From positions 1 to 64,000 of the forward strand of contig QANT01001192.1 in assembly GCA_003254885.1 (NCBI GenBank): a stretch of DNA of 64,000 nt. The letters run 5' to 3'. Source of the stretch: Purshia tridentata. Its lineage: Eukaryota > Streptophyta > Magnoliopsida > Rosales > Rosaceae. The first letter of the stretch is position 1; each line of letters opens with the position of its first letter. The translations under genes were made by a program, and so were the position numbers. Of the stretch, positions 12,501-23,468 are shown one piece after another. A model generated the notes under the pieces. The model was not told the origin of the DNA. It searched no databases and was given only the letters and a program-made list of their open reading frames with translations.

Positions 12501-15500
12501 TAAAAGCAGAGTAGCCAATCAAGAAAACGCCACCCTTGGCTCTCCACTTTGCAAGCAACTCTGCTCTTCTCTCCCTGGAAAACAAAAAGGAATCATGTCA
12601 GCCACAAGAAAAATACCTAATATACTTTGATTAATGAAAAAGTAAAATGGAATTGTTATTTTTTTTTTTTCTGAATATAAAGTTAATTAAGATGATTTCA
12701 GGACATAACATAGAAATATGAAAGAGAACACAGCAATTTGTCGATTGTTTTGAGCAGGCAAGAGAGGAGAGAAAAACATTAATAACTTATTTCTCCATTG
12801 CCCAATTGCCCTTGGATTGTGGTAAAACCTTTTTGAGGAGGAAAGACTGAGTAGGGTGATTCAGCCTCTTGCATGACATTATTATTTGAGAAGCATTGTG
12901 CTTTTGGGGGAAAATAGATGGAAAAAACTTAATGGAATTGTGGTGTGTAGGCTTTATTTTGGGTGGGTGGGTTAGAGAGGAACGCTATAACTTTTCAAGA
13001 AAGTCTAGGGGATGAGGTGACATTTTTATGGGATAAAGTGAGTTATTGGGGGCATCAGTTTCTGCTGTTTTTAGAGAGATTCCTTTATATATTTTCATAT
13101 GGATTGAGGGGCAGCTTCAAGTTTATCTTAGTTATGGGTATTTGTAGTTTGTTCCTGGATGTAATATGCTAAGTTTGTTTAGCTTGGTCTAGTTTGTGGA
13201 CCTCTTGTCTATAGGTAGGAGAATTTTTGGTAACTTTTCACTTTTATCAACGAAGTCCTTGCTTCTATATGGAAAAAAAAAATACATATATATATACAGA
13301 ATATTAATCTAAACCTTGACACATCTTCTAGCATGAAGACACGAAGAGGCTTTACTTCTGAAGGTGTCCACTTCATGAACTCTTGCCGCCAATTATGCAG
13401 CACATTCACAGGAGTGACAATAAGTGCCGTTTTTAATCCCAAATCAATACTTCTCATTGCGGTGTACAGAAAGGTTATGACCTGCAAAAGCAATTTGATA
13501 AATTATGCAGAGTACATCCATCAACCCATTAAGAGGCTACAACCTGCAAAAGCAAATGAGACAGCTCCTTGCATTTTGCAAAATGGCTATGCCACTAGGC
13601 TGCAGGGTCAGTGCTAAAATGTACCAACAGCTAATTCAAATAGAAGTAGCACATCTAAACAAACGCTCACATCTCTTGGGAAGAGGAGTTTCTAACAGAC
13701 AGCATAATACCTGAAATGTTTTACCAAGGCCCATCATGTGAGCTAGAATGCAGCCAAGACCTTTATCTCCAGACCTCACTTGTCTGACTGACTGTATGAT
13801 ATTCTCCCACATGAATCTTATCCCCGTTACCTGCGATAACAACTCAGATCTTTACTTCACGGTACAAATTGTGAGAACAAAAAAAGATATGACAGATAAA
13901 AAAATTGAATCATAGATACTTAATGATACATAGAGCAATAACAGAAAAATCTTACCAGAAATCGCAATCAAGAAGCTCAAATGAAGTTTAGATACATAAA
14001 TCAATAATTGAAAGATTAACAGGACAAGGCAATAAAGAAGTTCAAAAGAAAAAGCAAGGCATAGCACTCGTATTGAAATTTCTCGACAACTCCCATCGCT
14101 TTATGGTGCGTTTGGACGAGGGAGATTGAAAATGATGGAGCTTAAAAAGAAGAGATTTAAGTCCTAGTTTCTTGTTTAGCTAACCTATTAAGCATAATGG
14201 GGTTTACATACAGAATTAATAGTATCTACTTTTTATGCATAAAAAATTTAAATGAGTGGAAATGGTGGTGGTGGCAGCAGGGATGATGGTTGTGGTATGG
14301 TGGTGATAGTATGGGCAATTCTGGTGTAATGGTGGTGGTGGGTGGTGGGTGGTGGTGGCAATAGTGGTGGCTGCAAAGACAACGATGGTGGAATTCATAA
14401 AATAAACCCATAAAATAGAGAAAAACCTGATGAGCCTTCAATTTTGCTGAGATGCTTGGAAAAATTCTGACAGCTCCCTCACCTTTCTCTCTCACAACAT
14501 TCACTATATAACCAGCTAACGCATCACCCAGCACTTCAGCACTAACACCTTCAGATAAATTCCCATTACAGCTTGCAGAGCACTTCATCTTAGATTTCGC
14601 AGAAAACTGTACTTGCAAAGACTTCAAACGTTCTTGACGTTCCTATGAAAAAATGGGTTCATGACAAGATTACTTGGTACCAAAAGGCCTGTTTTAGATG
14701 ATGAAATTGAGAAAAAGGTAGTACCTTTTCTATTGCAATTTTTCTTTTGGTCTCTTCTCCTAATTCAGCATCATCAATGATCCTTCGAATTTTCTTCTTT
14801 TTCTTCCTCTTAGAACTGACACAAAGACAACATATGTTCAGAAACACAATAACTTAAGTAAAACAATAATATATAATGCTCAAGCAACAAACATAAACTA
14901 TAAAGTACCAAAATATGGCACAGTTTTCCATTTACAATTTTAAAGGTCCTATAAATTATGTCAATTCATTAGCCACATGCCTCAGCAATGGATAGACATC
15001 CTTACTTGAGGTTTCATTCACATCTCTGAAATCAATATAAAATCATTTCTTATAAAAAGAAGTATAATAAATATCATTGTACCTGATAGCAACATCCACG
15101 TCTGCATCTGAACTATCTGAATCACCATCAGAGCTAGAAACTAACAAATCTCCAGAATCCATTGCTTTCTCAAATTGTAACGTCAATGTCTCTAGGAGAC
15201 TTGGGCAACAGGAACAACATTGCCAGCCACAGTTCTGGGCCTCCGATAAGCATTCCTCTCCAATATTCCTTTTTATGCAAGTCGTACAAAATAATGTCTT
15301 GCAAGATTTACAACTTACTAAGTCATTGTTTTGCCCACACCACCCACAATAACACTCAGAGCAATCACGATCCTGCACACCTTCTTAGGTCAATAAAAGA
15401 TCTAGCATTTACTTATTCAAAAATAAACTAACTGATTAAAAAAAATAATTTAGCATTAAAGAATGAAGAAATATTATGTACCATGCTGCCTTAATAAGAC

Positions 15501-18500
15501 CTTAGCTTTCCTGTTCTCTTTTTCGATTGCAATATAAGAGCTAAAATTTATCAGCAAGTCAAAACTCTTATGTAAGCCTCCTATCATGAATAGTCACAAA
15601 GTCGTACATCATACATTATCATAAAGCTATAGTTTGTACTCATTTAGGAACCTTCTTATTGCTTTCTGGATGAACAGGACAATAACTAGAAATTACACTA
15701 TAAAAATTCTATAATTGCTGAGCATATAGCTCCTTTCACCAAACACACACACACAGAGATAGATAGAGAGAGAGATGGAGCTTTCTAATTGAAGCTATGT
15801 ATTCAACAGAAACTATAATATCTGCCGCCAGTAATCAGTAATCAGTAATCAGGTACAGGGTCTAAAAGAATGAAAACCACTAATTAGGTTTAGTTCATTC
15901 ATTCTATCACCTTCGTTATCATCAAAAAGTTACACCAAATGTTCAAACAGAGTTTAGAGAAAGCATAAGAGTTACTAATGGACATACCTTCACATGCATT
16001 TTTTCTTCCAATAAGAATCTGCAATCTCCACAAATAATCACTTTCAGAAATGGATGTGAGCACACTTCAACAGCAGGTTTATTACAAGCAGTGCAGTAGA
16101 GCTTCTCATTCAGACTCTGTGAAGGAAGACCATCAGCCGCAGATATGCAGATATTCTCTTTCACATAGGACTGGTCCTCGGATTTTATCACATTGCAGTC
16201 TGAATTATCTTTCATTGGATCTTCATCGTCACTACCTATTATAACAGTTCGACTCCTCTTATTATCAGTGTTTAGCTCCTCATTCTCATTCTGACGCTTG
16301 GAACCTCTGGCTTCAGCGGAATCAAGCACTGGAGAAGCACTGTTACTCTTTATGCTTTCTTTGTCAATATTATTATCATCATTTGGAAAATTTTCACCAT
16401 CTTCGTCAAGCAAAGGCAGAGACTGGCCCATGTTGCTTTCTATCACCCCATCAACTGGAAAAACTTCTTTCCGACTAACATCCTGATTCAGTCATAGGAA
16501 AAAATGTATATGAATGAATGCTAAATGTATGCCTAAATGCAGGACATATCCATGTCCCAATCAACTGGGCAAAGGTTTCTTTCCAGCTAACATCCTGAAT
16601 CAATGACAGGAAATGAATGTTAAATGCATGCCTAAATGCAGGACAGATCCATGTCTTGTACAAAAAAGCCCCCATTAAATTTGGTGCTACATTACCATTC
16701 CATCACTCCAACATCATCTATCAATATCATACATTCATGTCCAAAATCATTAAGAAGACTTTCTTTTTGTTCCCTTTGTTTGTTTAGAGAAAACTTACTA
16801 TAATATGACAGTAAGTCCTATCTCTTTGAAAGCCAGTAATATCATATGACAGTCAATTCTACATGACAGTCAACTTCTTTTTATAATAAGAAACACAATT
16901 TATTACAAAAACACTAAATGTTGAGCAGTCCAAGGAAGATGGACGAGCAGTCCATAAGGCAAACAAATTCTATCTTATTAGTCAAATTAACAATTACAAA
17001 TTCAAACATCCAAAGTAAAATTCTCTAAATGAAAAACCATATAATGTCTCTAAATAGAATTGCCAACAAGAATTCAAGTTTTTAGTTCAATATATAAAAT
17101 AGTCAGAATCAAATCAAAGACTGTTAGACTCTGGCACAGATAAGTGGATGACCAACTAAATCAATGCTCCACTGAGCACCATAATTTTGTCTGAAACTCT
17201 AAATCAGTAATATGAATAGTACTTTAAAAAGTTAATAAACTGCAACAAAAAATTCCAGAAGTAATAAACAGGGAAAATGGAAGCACAAAATACCTGTTTA
17301 CATCTCTTTTGATTTCTCCTCCGTTTCAAATGAAGTTGAAGCTTACGGTCAACTTTTGCATCATCTTCTTCTTTCACCTTTCAATGGACAAGTACATAAA
17401 CATGATGAAGTCTGATTGAAGCAAATGATTATTTATCTACTGCTGAAAAAGATAAATAATATCCACATATGCCTGATACTGGAAATTTCAACACATTTTG
17501 TAAGCAACAATGAGACAGCCATCAAAGATCAAAAAACATAATAAGACAAAAAGACATTCAACCAAAATACCCCATAACTATAATGTAAGTCGAAAAGGTA
17601 AGACCACCTAATCCTCATGCAAATATTGCAAAAATAAACTGACACTGAAACACCTATGCCAGGGTTTATAGATCGATTTCTTAAAGCATGTCTACAAACC
17701 CAGACAGCAGTAAAAAAATTTTGAGAATCTTGCAACTAATATGATTTCCCATGTAGACAGCCCTTAACATGTTAATGTGGAGACAAGAACCATGACAAAC
17801 TCTTGGTGTAGAACACAACATGAGTAAATGTAGCCAAAATCATATTTACACACAAATTTATTTTTGAGAACAAGGTTGATGTTAACAGTAACAACATCAA
17901 TCATGGGGCAGCACAAGCATACCTTCCTATAATTTTTCTTTTGTTCTTCAGAGAGATCCAGTTCTCTTTCGTTTGCAATAGCAACTGCAACAAATGGATC
18001 ACTAGAATCACCATCAATGTCATCAATCTCCTCCACCTGGAAGTAGTATTCGTAAAAACTTATTGTAAGAATTAACTGAGCTAAATAGAGCATGAGTTGC
18101 AGGGGATAGTTTCTGAGAAAAAAATAAAAAGAACATTATTTTACAAAACCACCAAACTCATGGAAAAAAAAAAGTTAGGCACCTCATTGATACCAGGGAA
18201 TTTGAGTCCCATCTCAGCAGCTTGCTGTGGTGTACTGGCCAGGTAAATAGAAGCCCAGTGCTTACTGCCAAATGAAGCACCATCCTCAGTTGCACCATCA
18301 GAAAATAATTTGTTGAGAGAACACCAATCAACCTCGGTTGTCACAGCATCACTGCTTCCATCTATGGCTAGTTTCTTCTGCAGAAATCCACTAGCACCGT
18401 CCTCCAATAGTTTACCATGTCGCCTAAGTCCACAAATGCAGAATATTGTAGTATCAACTTCATACCTTGCAGAATCAACAATGCTATAAGGGCAGAACTG

Positions 18501-19779
18501 TACCTTCTTACAGGTCTGTGGGTTTGGAGATATTTCTCAGCATCAGCCCTTGACTCAGTAAATTCTCCAGTCACCTGAGATCCTACCCAGTGTATCCGAC
18601 TTTTCCAAGCTTCAGTGCAGCAACCATTAGGAGCCTGACTTTCAATCCACTTATAAAGGCTTGGTAGCTCAATGCCAGCCCCATCAAGTTGTTCCTATTG
18701 AGAGAAGAATATAAATGAAAGGGAGAAGAAACCAAAAATCAATACACTTCTTTATAATATTTGAAGTTCAAAGTTTCTAAAAATAAAAAAAGAAGATAGC
18801 ATAAGTAAACTACCTTCGACATCTTCAATGAATTCAAAAGCACAACAGTGCGCTCACTAATTTTTTATAAAGATAAACAGTGGGTGGAGGGTGGCATCAT
18901 GGGCCACTTTAAAAACTTTGTTTATCTTGTGGGGTTACAGGGAAGACCAAAACTATGCCCAGCTTGTATTATAAAGTAACATGGAGAAGCAAATAATTCT
19001 TTCTCCCCTGATTTATATTTCCAGCAGAAATTTATCACAAAAAAATACATGCGAGCTCTAAAATTGTAGTAAGAACCAAAGATTTACTCAGAATTGAAGA
19101 AAGAAGCAGACCAACAAATTAGCACTCTCAGTCTCGAGGTCATCAAGCTGTGCTTGCCACTCTTCTATCAAAGTAGCCATTTCATCTGCAATAGCCGTTT
19201 CCAACTATAGACAAGAAAAAATACATAAGTGATTGGTAAAATACAATGTAATCCACAAGGAGGAATTTGAAGAAAGAAACTAACATCATCTCCATGAAGA
19301 GTTTGTGCCAACTCCTCTCTAACTTCACTCTCCACTTTGGCAAGTGATTCCTTTTCAAGTGCTTCTTGAGCCTCTGCAGCCTAAATTGGGCATCAAGAAC
19401 CCAAATATATTATTATTCTGCGTGTATACATAAACGGAATTTCAGGAAAAAAAAAAAAAAACAAAGAGCTTGATACCTTACTCTCAACTTCCAAAAATTC
19501 AGCAATTAGTTCCTCAATTTCTTTATCAGATAAAGGTTCCTGGAAAAAAAAATTTGAAAAAAATCATTTTATTTATTCTTTAAAAAAGTTTTTCAAAAAA
19601 AGCAAGAAAATACAGAAAGATTGGAACTATCATAAGTGAGAACATGCCTCAGGATGCAATCCGTCATCTTGTCCAGTTGTCAATGCTTCATCAACTTCCG
19701 AGTCATCTATAAACGAATCTGAATCACTATCACCAGAAGCACTCTCAATATCTTCCACTTGCTCGTGGTTTTCTTCCAT
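6834..19779 (-). CDS. ATRX: ATRX-type SNF2 chromatin remodeller (1462 aa)
   Basis: I reconstruct 25 coding exons, in gene order: 19648-19779, 19477-19539, 19285-19380, 19112-19204, 18504-18694, 18183-18423, 17923-18036, 17294-17377, 15988-16482, 15083-15372, 14725-14815, 14427-14642, 13711-13830, 13315-13481, 12433-12574, 11509-11658, 11366-11421, 10963-11266, 9383-9518, 9047-9108, 8694-8920, 8258-8461, 7686-7764, 7357-7610, 6834-7215. Phase closes throughout. The product matches Arabidopsis ATRX (CHR20) in order and length. It has an acidic N-terminus, a Cys-rich ADD zinc module (about 466-575, with [10 protein letters not shown]), Walker A GLGKT (736-740), DEAH (854-857), and a helicase C-lobe with [11 protein letters not shown] and RAWRYGQ. 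ATRX is a nuclear ATPase linked to histone H3.3 deposition and heterochromatin. Introns 1 and 17 start with GC. Intron 18 carries an LTR and intron 14 a LINE tail. Confidence 0.93.
9530..9585. repeat. poly-A tract (poly-T on the gene strand) with one N
   Basis: This is a 56-base A homopolymer interrupted only by N at 9548. On the ATRX strand it reads as a very long T tract about ten bases upstream of the acceptor of the exon at 9383-9518, so it serves as an oversized polypyrimidine tract. Its exact length is probably not reliable. Confidence 0.85.
9650..10335 (+). mobile_element. Copia-type LTR fragment in an ATRX intron
   Basis: This block lies in the intron between exons 10963-11266 and 9383-9518, antisense to ATRX. 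It has LTR character: a TATA-like box (TATAAATATGC near 10021), then GAAGACGTAGGCAAAGTTCG near 10193 and ATCTTGGTGTTG. That order resembles the GGACGTAGGCA then CCTTGGTGTCC arrangement in the solo LTR at 32888-33548. No internal retrotransposon genes are present, so it is a solo or truncated LTR. I could not find a convincing target-site duplication; both ends are approximate. Confidence 0.6.
12860..13285 (+). mobile_element. 5'-truncated LINE (L1-type) 3' end in an ATRX intron
   Basis: The plus strand encodes degraded peptides such as [20 protein letters not shown] and VSYWG, which resemble the extreme C-terminus of plant L1 reverse-transcriptase polyproteins (Trp-rich, after the RNase H/zf-RVT region). 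These are followed by an untranslated tail with TTTTATCAACGAAGTCCTTG and then an A-run at about 13271. That ending is typical of plant L1 elements. The copy lies antisense in the intron between exons 13315-13481 and 12433-12574. The 5' boundary is uncertain. Confidence 0.6.
14235..14395. repeat. GGT/GGTGGC-rich low-complexity tract
   Basis: This is an imperfect run of TGG/GGT triplets inside the ATRX intron between exons 14427-14642 and 13711-13830. It produces His/Pro/Thr-rich spurious ORFs on the other strand and is simple sequence rather than coding. Confidence 0.7.
16449..16655 (-). repeat. ATRX: tandem duplication of an ATRX intron/exon junction
   Basis: A segment of about 105 bases is present twice: about 16449-16557 and about 16558-16655. 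Shared phrases are CTAACATCCTGA and GCCTAAATGCAGGACA. The unit covers the acceptor and first codons of the ATRX exon at 15988-16482. A second, upstream acceptor is therefore preserved, followed by [13 protein letters not shown] in place of [12 protein letters not shown]. Confidence 0.8.
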
Positions 19780-19785
19780 TATCTA

Positions 19786-20460
19786 TCAGAAAGGACAAAT
19801 ACACATAAAACTGAATAGTAAGCCTCAAAACAAATACCTAAAAAGGCTAAAACAATAAACACACATTTGAGTCAATAATAACTAATGCCAAATTACTCTT
19901 CAAAATGCAAAACTAGGGATAACAAAACAACCGTAAACAGTTTAAATACTTGAATTCAGAGAAATGGTGCAATTTACACTCGAACTCTCCAACAGTTAAA
20001 GTAAAATTGCTTGAAAAGTTTATATGGAAATTTCATCCATAACGATTTTCTTAAACCCTGTCACTCTCTGTGATCAATGGATAAGTTAAAATCAAAACTC
20101 TTACTTAAGTAAGGCTTAAACGCACAAGTTAAAATTCAAAATTTTCAAATTGATTTTTGTTAAACAGATTAAGCACGCATTCCAAGTAACACTGACCTAG
20201 AATTTTTTATTCGATCAAATGAAAACAAAGTTGCTATTTCATCGAATAAGCAAGGACTCAAAATTTCGTGTCGATTCGCAGGCATCGAGCAACAGCAATA
20301 CTAGGTATTGTCCAGTAATACGGCGCCGTTTCGAGCAGCACTAGGCAGAGAATAAGAACAATAAGAAGTGGAGAAGAAGAAGGGAAAGTGAGGCGGGCTT
20401 ACCGGAAGAGATTCGGCGCGTAACTGCGCGCGGTGGGAAAAATGCAGAGCTCTTCCTTGT
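19786..20460 (-). other. ATRX: ATRX 5' leader with probable intron
   Basis: On the gene strand a strong donor (CCG then GTAAGC) lies at about 20402, and an acceptor (CTGATAG) falls about six bases upstream of the ATG. A 5'-UTR intron of about 0.6 kb is inferred, with a first non-coding exon near 20403-20460. The GC-rich start region (GCGCGTAACTGCGCGCGG) marks the likely promoter edge. Confidence 0.55.
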
Positions 20461-21485
20461 GTTTGCTCTTTTCCTTGCGCCTCTTGGTATTTCCCTCTTT
20501 TCTTTTTGCACTGAATAGGAGGCCCAGTGAAATGCGTTGCTTAAATTGTTTGAATTGAATTACGCACCGAGTTCAATATACCCAATAGGCCGGGTGGCCT
20601 ACCCTACCCATTAACTCCGGTTTTTTATTTATTTTGGTCACGTAATTTTGCTATAGTATTATTAAAGATAATTTTTCTTACATGGGAGTCCGAGGCTTCG
20701 AACCAACTGTACAGGGGATTTTATCCTCGGTTAATTAAGACAATTTCAATTCACTATTATTAAAGATAAAATGATAATTTCATTCTATTTACTCTTATCT
20801 AACATATCTTACTTTTTATCCGTACAAAATAAAAATACTAGACTTTTTTTTATCTAACATTTATAACATTACACAATATCATGTATGTAATTTATAAATT
20901 TTCATTAAAGTTCTCTTTCAAATTGGCTTTATCTTCAAATTTGTCAAAATTTTTGGCCTTCAACTTGTTTCAATAATAGTATATAGTTTCTTTCTTACAT
21001 TTTCTATGTTATTTTTACAAAAGAATCATTGGCCAAACTACCATAAAAATGACGGTATTATGTGTTTTATGGCAATAGCTCACATTATTACCACTAGTCT
21101 CATGCCCAAAAAGGCTTCTATTGCGCATACGTGAAGTCATCAGCCAAGTTACCATAACAAAGATATAGATTTTGTGTTTCATAGCCAAATTTCACATTAT
21201 TATCGTAAGGTTTTCTTTTAATTAAATATTGCATTTTATTTCATTATGCTAAAAATCAAACAAGACTAACTTAAAAATTAACAATAACATAAATTTTTTA
21301 AAATAAACCAAAAAATCGATCCAATTGGATATGGCATGTATGAACAAGCTTGGGCTTCGCAGGATTTTTGTATAGTTTAACTGTTTACTTGAAGAATTAA
21401 CATTTCTTCCATTCCCATTCAAGTTAGTAATATATTACAAACAAAAAATTAAAATGATATATATTTAGTACAAATAAACTAAACT
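20461..21485. other. intergenic region between ATRX and the PDLP gene
   Basis: This is AT-rich spacer. It contains a weak, diverged direct repeat of about 70 bases (about 21026-21098 and 21137-21208, sharing GTCATCAGCCAA-like and CACATTATTA phrases). No gene is seen. Confidence 0.5.
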
Positions 21486-22397
21486 TTAGTCATCATCATC
21501 TTTCTTTGCGCGAGACTTGATGAACAATAAAAAAATGAACCCAAAACACAAAGCTGCTGCCCCTCCCACAATAATGGCCACCGATTTCCCATTTTTACCC
21601 CTGCCGTCTCTCCGATTTTCCGGTGGATGGTAAATAAAGCTGAAGAAGCATTGTTCCAAATAAATTTGTCCCGAAAAAGCATCACCACATTCTCCTTCAT
21701 GAACCAATTGAACTGCATAACTCACACACTCCTCACATTCGCAACCCCCCAAGCCCACCTCACACTCCGCCATTACCTCCACCGACTCATACCTCGATTT
21801 GTAAAACCCGCCACCCTTCGCAATCTCACTTTCCATAGCCGCAAACGCCGCGTCCCTCATCTCCTTGAACCCACCACCACCAACCACCACCCCATTTGAG
21901 ATTGATTGATCCCCACAAGCCTTGTGCAGCAATTTATGGTTGGATGATGAGTCTGATGAGTCTGAGTTAACCCCATCAAGCTCGTAGTGCACGTAGCATC
22001 CGAGTAGCTGAACCCGAGCCGCTACAGACTCTGCACACAATTTGTTTGACAAATTGGGTAGCGCTTTCACGCAGCTGTAACACTCTTCGTTACTGATATC
22101 CCTCATGCATTGAAAGAGACCGGAAATGCCTGTATCGTCGTGACCAGCTTCGCTGTGTTTGAAGAACTTGGATTGGGAGGAGTGTGCAATTAGTTCTTGG
22201 AAAAGAGATGAAAGGGTTTGCCGTGTGTGGGATTGAGTTGGAGTTGTGAATGTTTGATTTGCACAGTTTTTGTATACCAAGGTGCTGTAGTCAGAGATTG
22301 GTTTCACGGACGATAGAGAAAGTAGTGCTGCAAAACAGAGGAGGAGAGGCAGGGTATGAAATGGATGAGAGATCAACGATTTCAAGGTTAAATCCAT
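21486..22397 (-). CDS. PDLP: plasmodesmata-located DUF26 membrane protein (303 aa)
   Basis: This is a single-exon gene. The ATG at 22397 starts MDLTLKSLI; upstream in-frame codons lack an ATG. The layout is that of PDLP/cysteine-rich repeat secretory proteins: an N-terminal signal peptide (LLLCFAALLSLSS), then two DUF26 (Gnk2-like) domains, each with the C-X8-C-X2-C signature (CMRDISNEECYSC and CEVGLGGCECEEC). One transmembrane helix near the C-terminus (about 272-293, VGGAAALCFGFIFLLFI) is followed by a short tail ending KKDDDD. PDLPs sit in plasmodesmal membranes and restrict cell-to-cell movement and callose-dependent permeability. There is no kinase domain, which excludes a CRK. The PDLP subgroup number cannot be assigned. 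The four-Asp tail is unusual for the short PDLP cytosolic tail. Confidence 0.88.
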   Translation of the reverse strand: MDLTLKSLISHPFHTLPLLLCFAALLSLSSVKPISDYSTLVYKNCANQTFTTPTQSHTRQTLSSLFQELIAHSSQSKFFKHSEAGHDDTGISGLFQCMRDISNEECYSCVKALPNLSNKLCAESVAARVQLLGCYVHYELDGVNSDSSDSSSNHKLLHKACGDQSISNGVVVGGGGFKEMRDAAFAAMESEIAKGGGFYKSRYESVEVMAECEVGLGGCECEECVSYAVQLVHEGECGDAFSGQIYLEQCFFSFIYHPPENRRDGRGKNGKSVAIIVGGAAALCFGFIFLLFIKSRAKKDDDD

Positions 22398-23468
22398 TTG
22401 GGATTTTGCTTGTGTTGGGGTTTGGATCGAGACAATGCATATCAACAATGGGTACAATTTAATAAAATTGGAGGTAATTAAAGAGAACAGTGCAATGCCA
22501 ATGTTGTTCTTTTTCTTGCCTACTTCTATCTAACTCTGGTGGACAACTGTGAATTTTTTCACCAGAAAGCGTGTATATGCTAATAGCGTGCGATTGTAAA
22601 CCTGAAGGGCTACTACAACTGCGTTAGATGAGACCCAAAAGCAAAAGGATGGTGATCAAACATTTCGTATGATAAAATTAATTAACTGAGAAGACTGCTG
22701 AGAAAACAAGAGAGGAGTCGTATAAATAATAGAGTAAAAAGTTGGTATTAGGTATAACAGTAGCTTTGAAATGATTTAAGTTACATGAGCAGGGATATAC
22801 TTTGGTTTTTTATTAAATAATTTATTATTTAGTTGTTTTAAACTCGTCAATTTGGGATGAAAGCCCGGACATGATCATGATTCATGAGTGACTTCGACGA
22901 GTGATTAACTTCATCTCGCTGACTAGTTCCAAATATAACGGCCTAACTTAGCTATGAAATCTGTAATTAACTAGTTAGCCTGCCATGATTGTAAGTTGTA
23001 ACGAAATGACAATTAAAGCTAGTTAGCTGTTGGGTGATGGATACGTACGTACTATTCAAGTATTAAGGAGAAAAACAAAATAGAAGTAAATTAAAAACAT
23101 TTTATTTTATTTTATCAATAGAGATTATGGTTATAAAACAATAATAGTAATGACAATGTATAAATATGAATTCATTAATTAAGTTAGTTAATTGTACTCG
23201 TTTTTAAGCATGTGTTTTGTAATTATAGGTTTGTTAATTAAGAAAATGAGGGTTGTAAAACCTTGATTTGTAACGAACTTCCCTAACACGACGCCTTGAA
23301 TAAAAGCCTCTCATTGTGTCCGAAAAGAATTCATGAGTGCATGCATAACACATCCTCTCCTCCTGGTTAGCAATCGTCCCCTCGGCCAGCAGCGTTGGTC
23401 AGTGGGTGGCGTGAAGACTGCCGCCGTACGGCGAAATTGTTTGTGATTAGTTGCAGCAAGAAATCAAA
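22398..23468. other. divergent promoter region (PDLP and C2 genes)
   Basis: The PDLP-like gene reads left and the C2 gene reads right, so both promoters lie here. The only candidate element is a TATA-like AATAAAAGCC near 23299, about 170 bases before the C2 ATG. No RNA gene or repeat is recognised. Confidence 0.45.

Noticed and set aside
14216-14400. His/Pro-rich ORFs opposite the ATRX intron
   Set aside because: They are translations of a GGT/GGTGGC simple repeat.
20685-20750. B-box-like GGTTCGAAGCC on the minus strand
   Set aside because: No matching A-box at the right spacing and no tRNA fold; not enough for a tRNA or SINE call.
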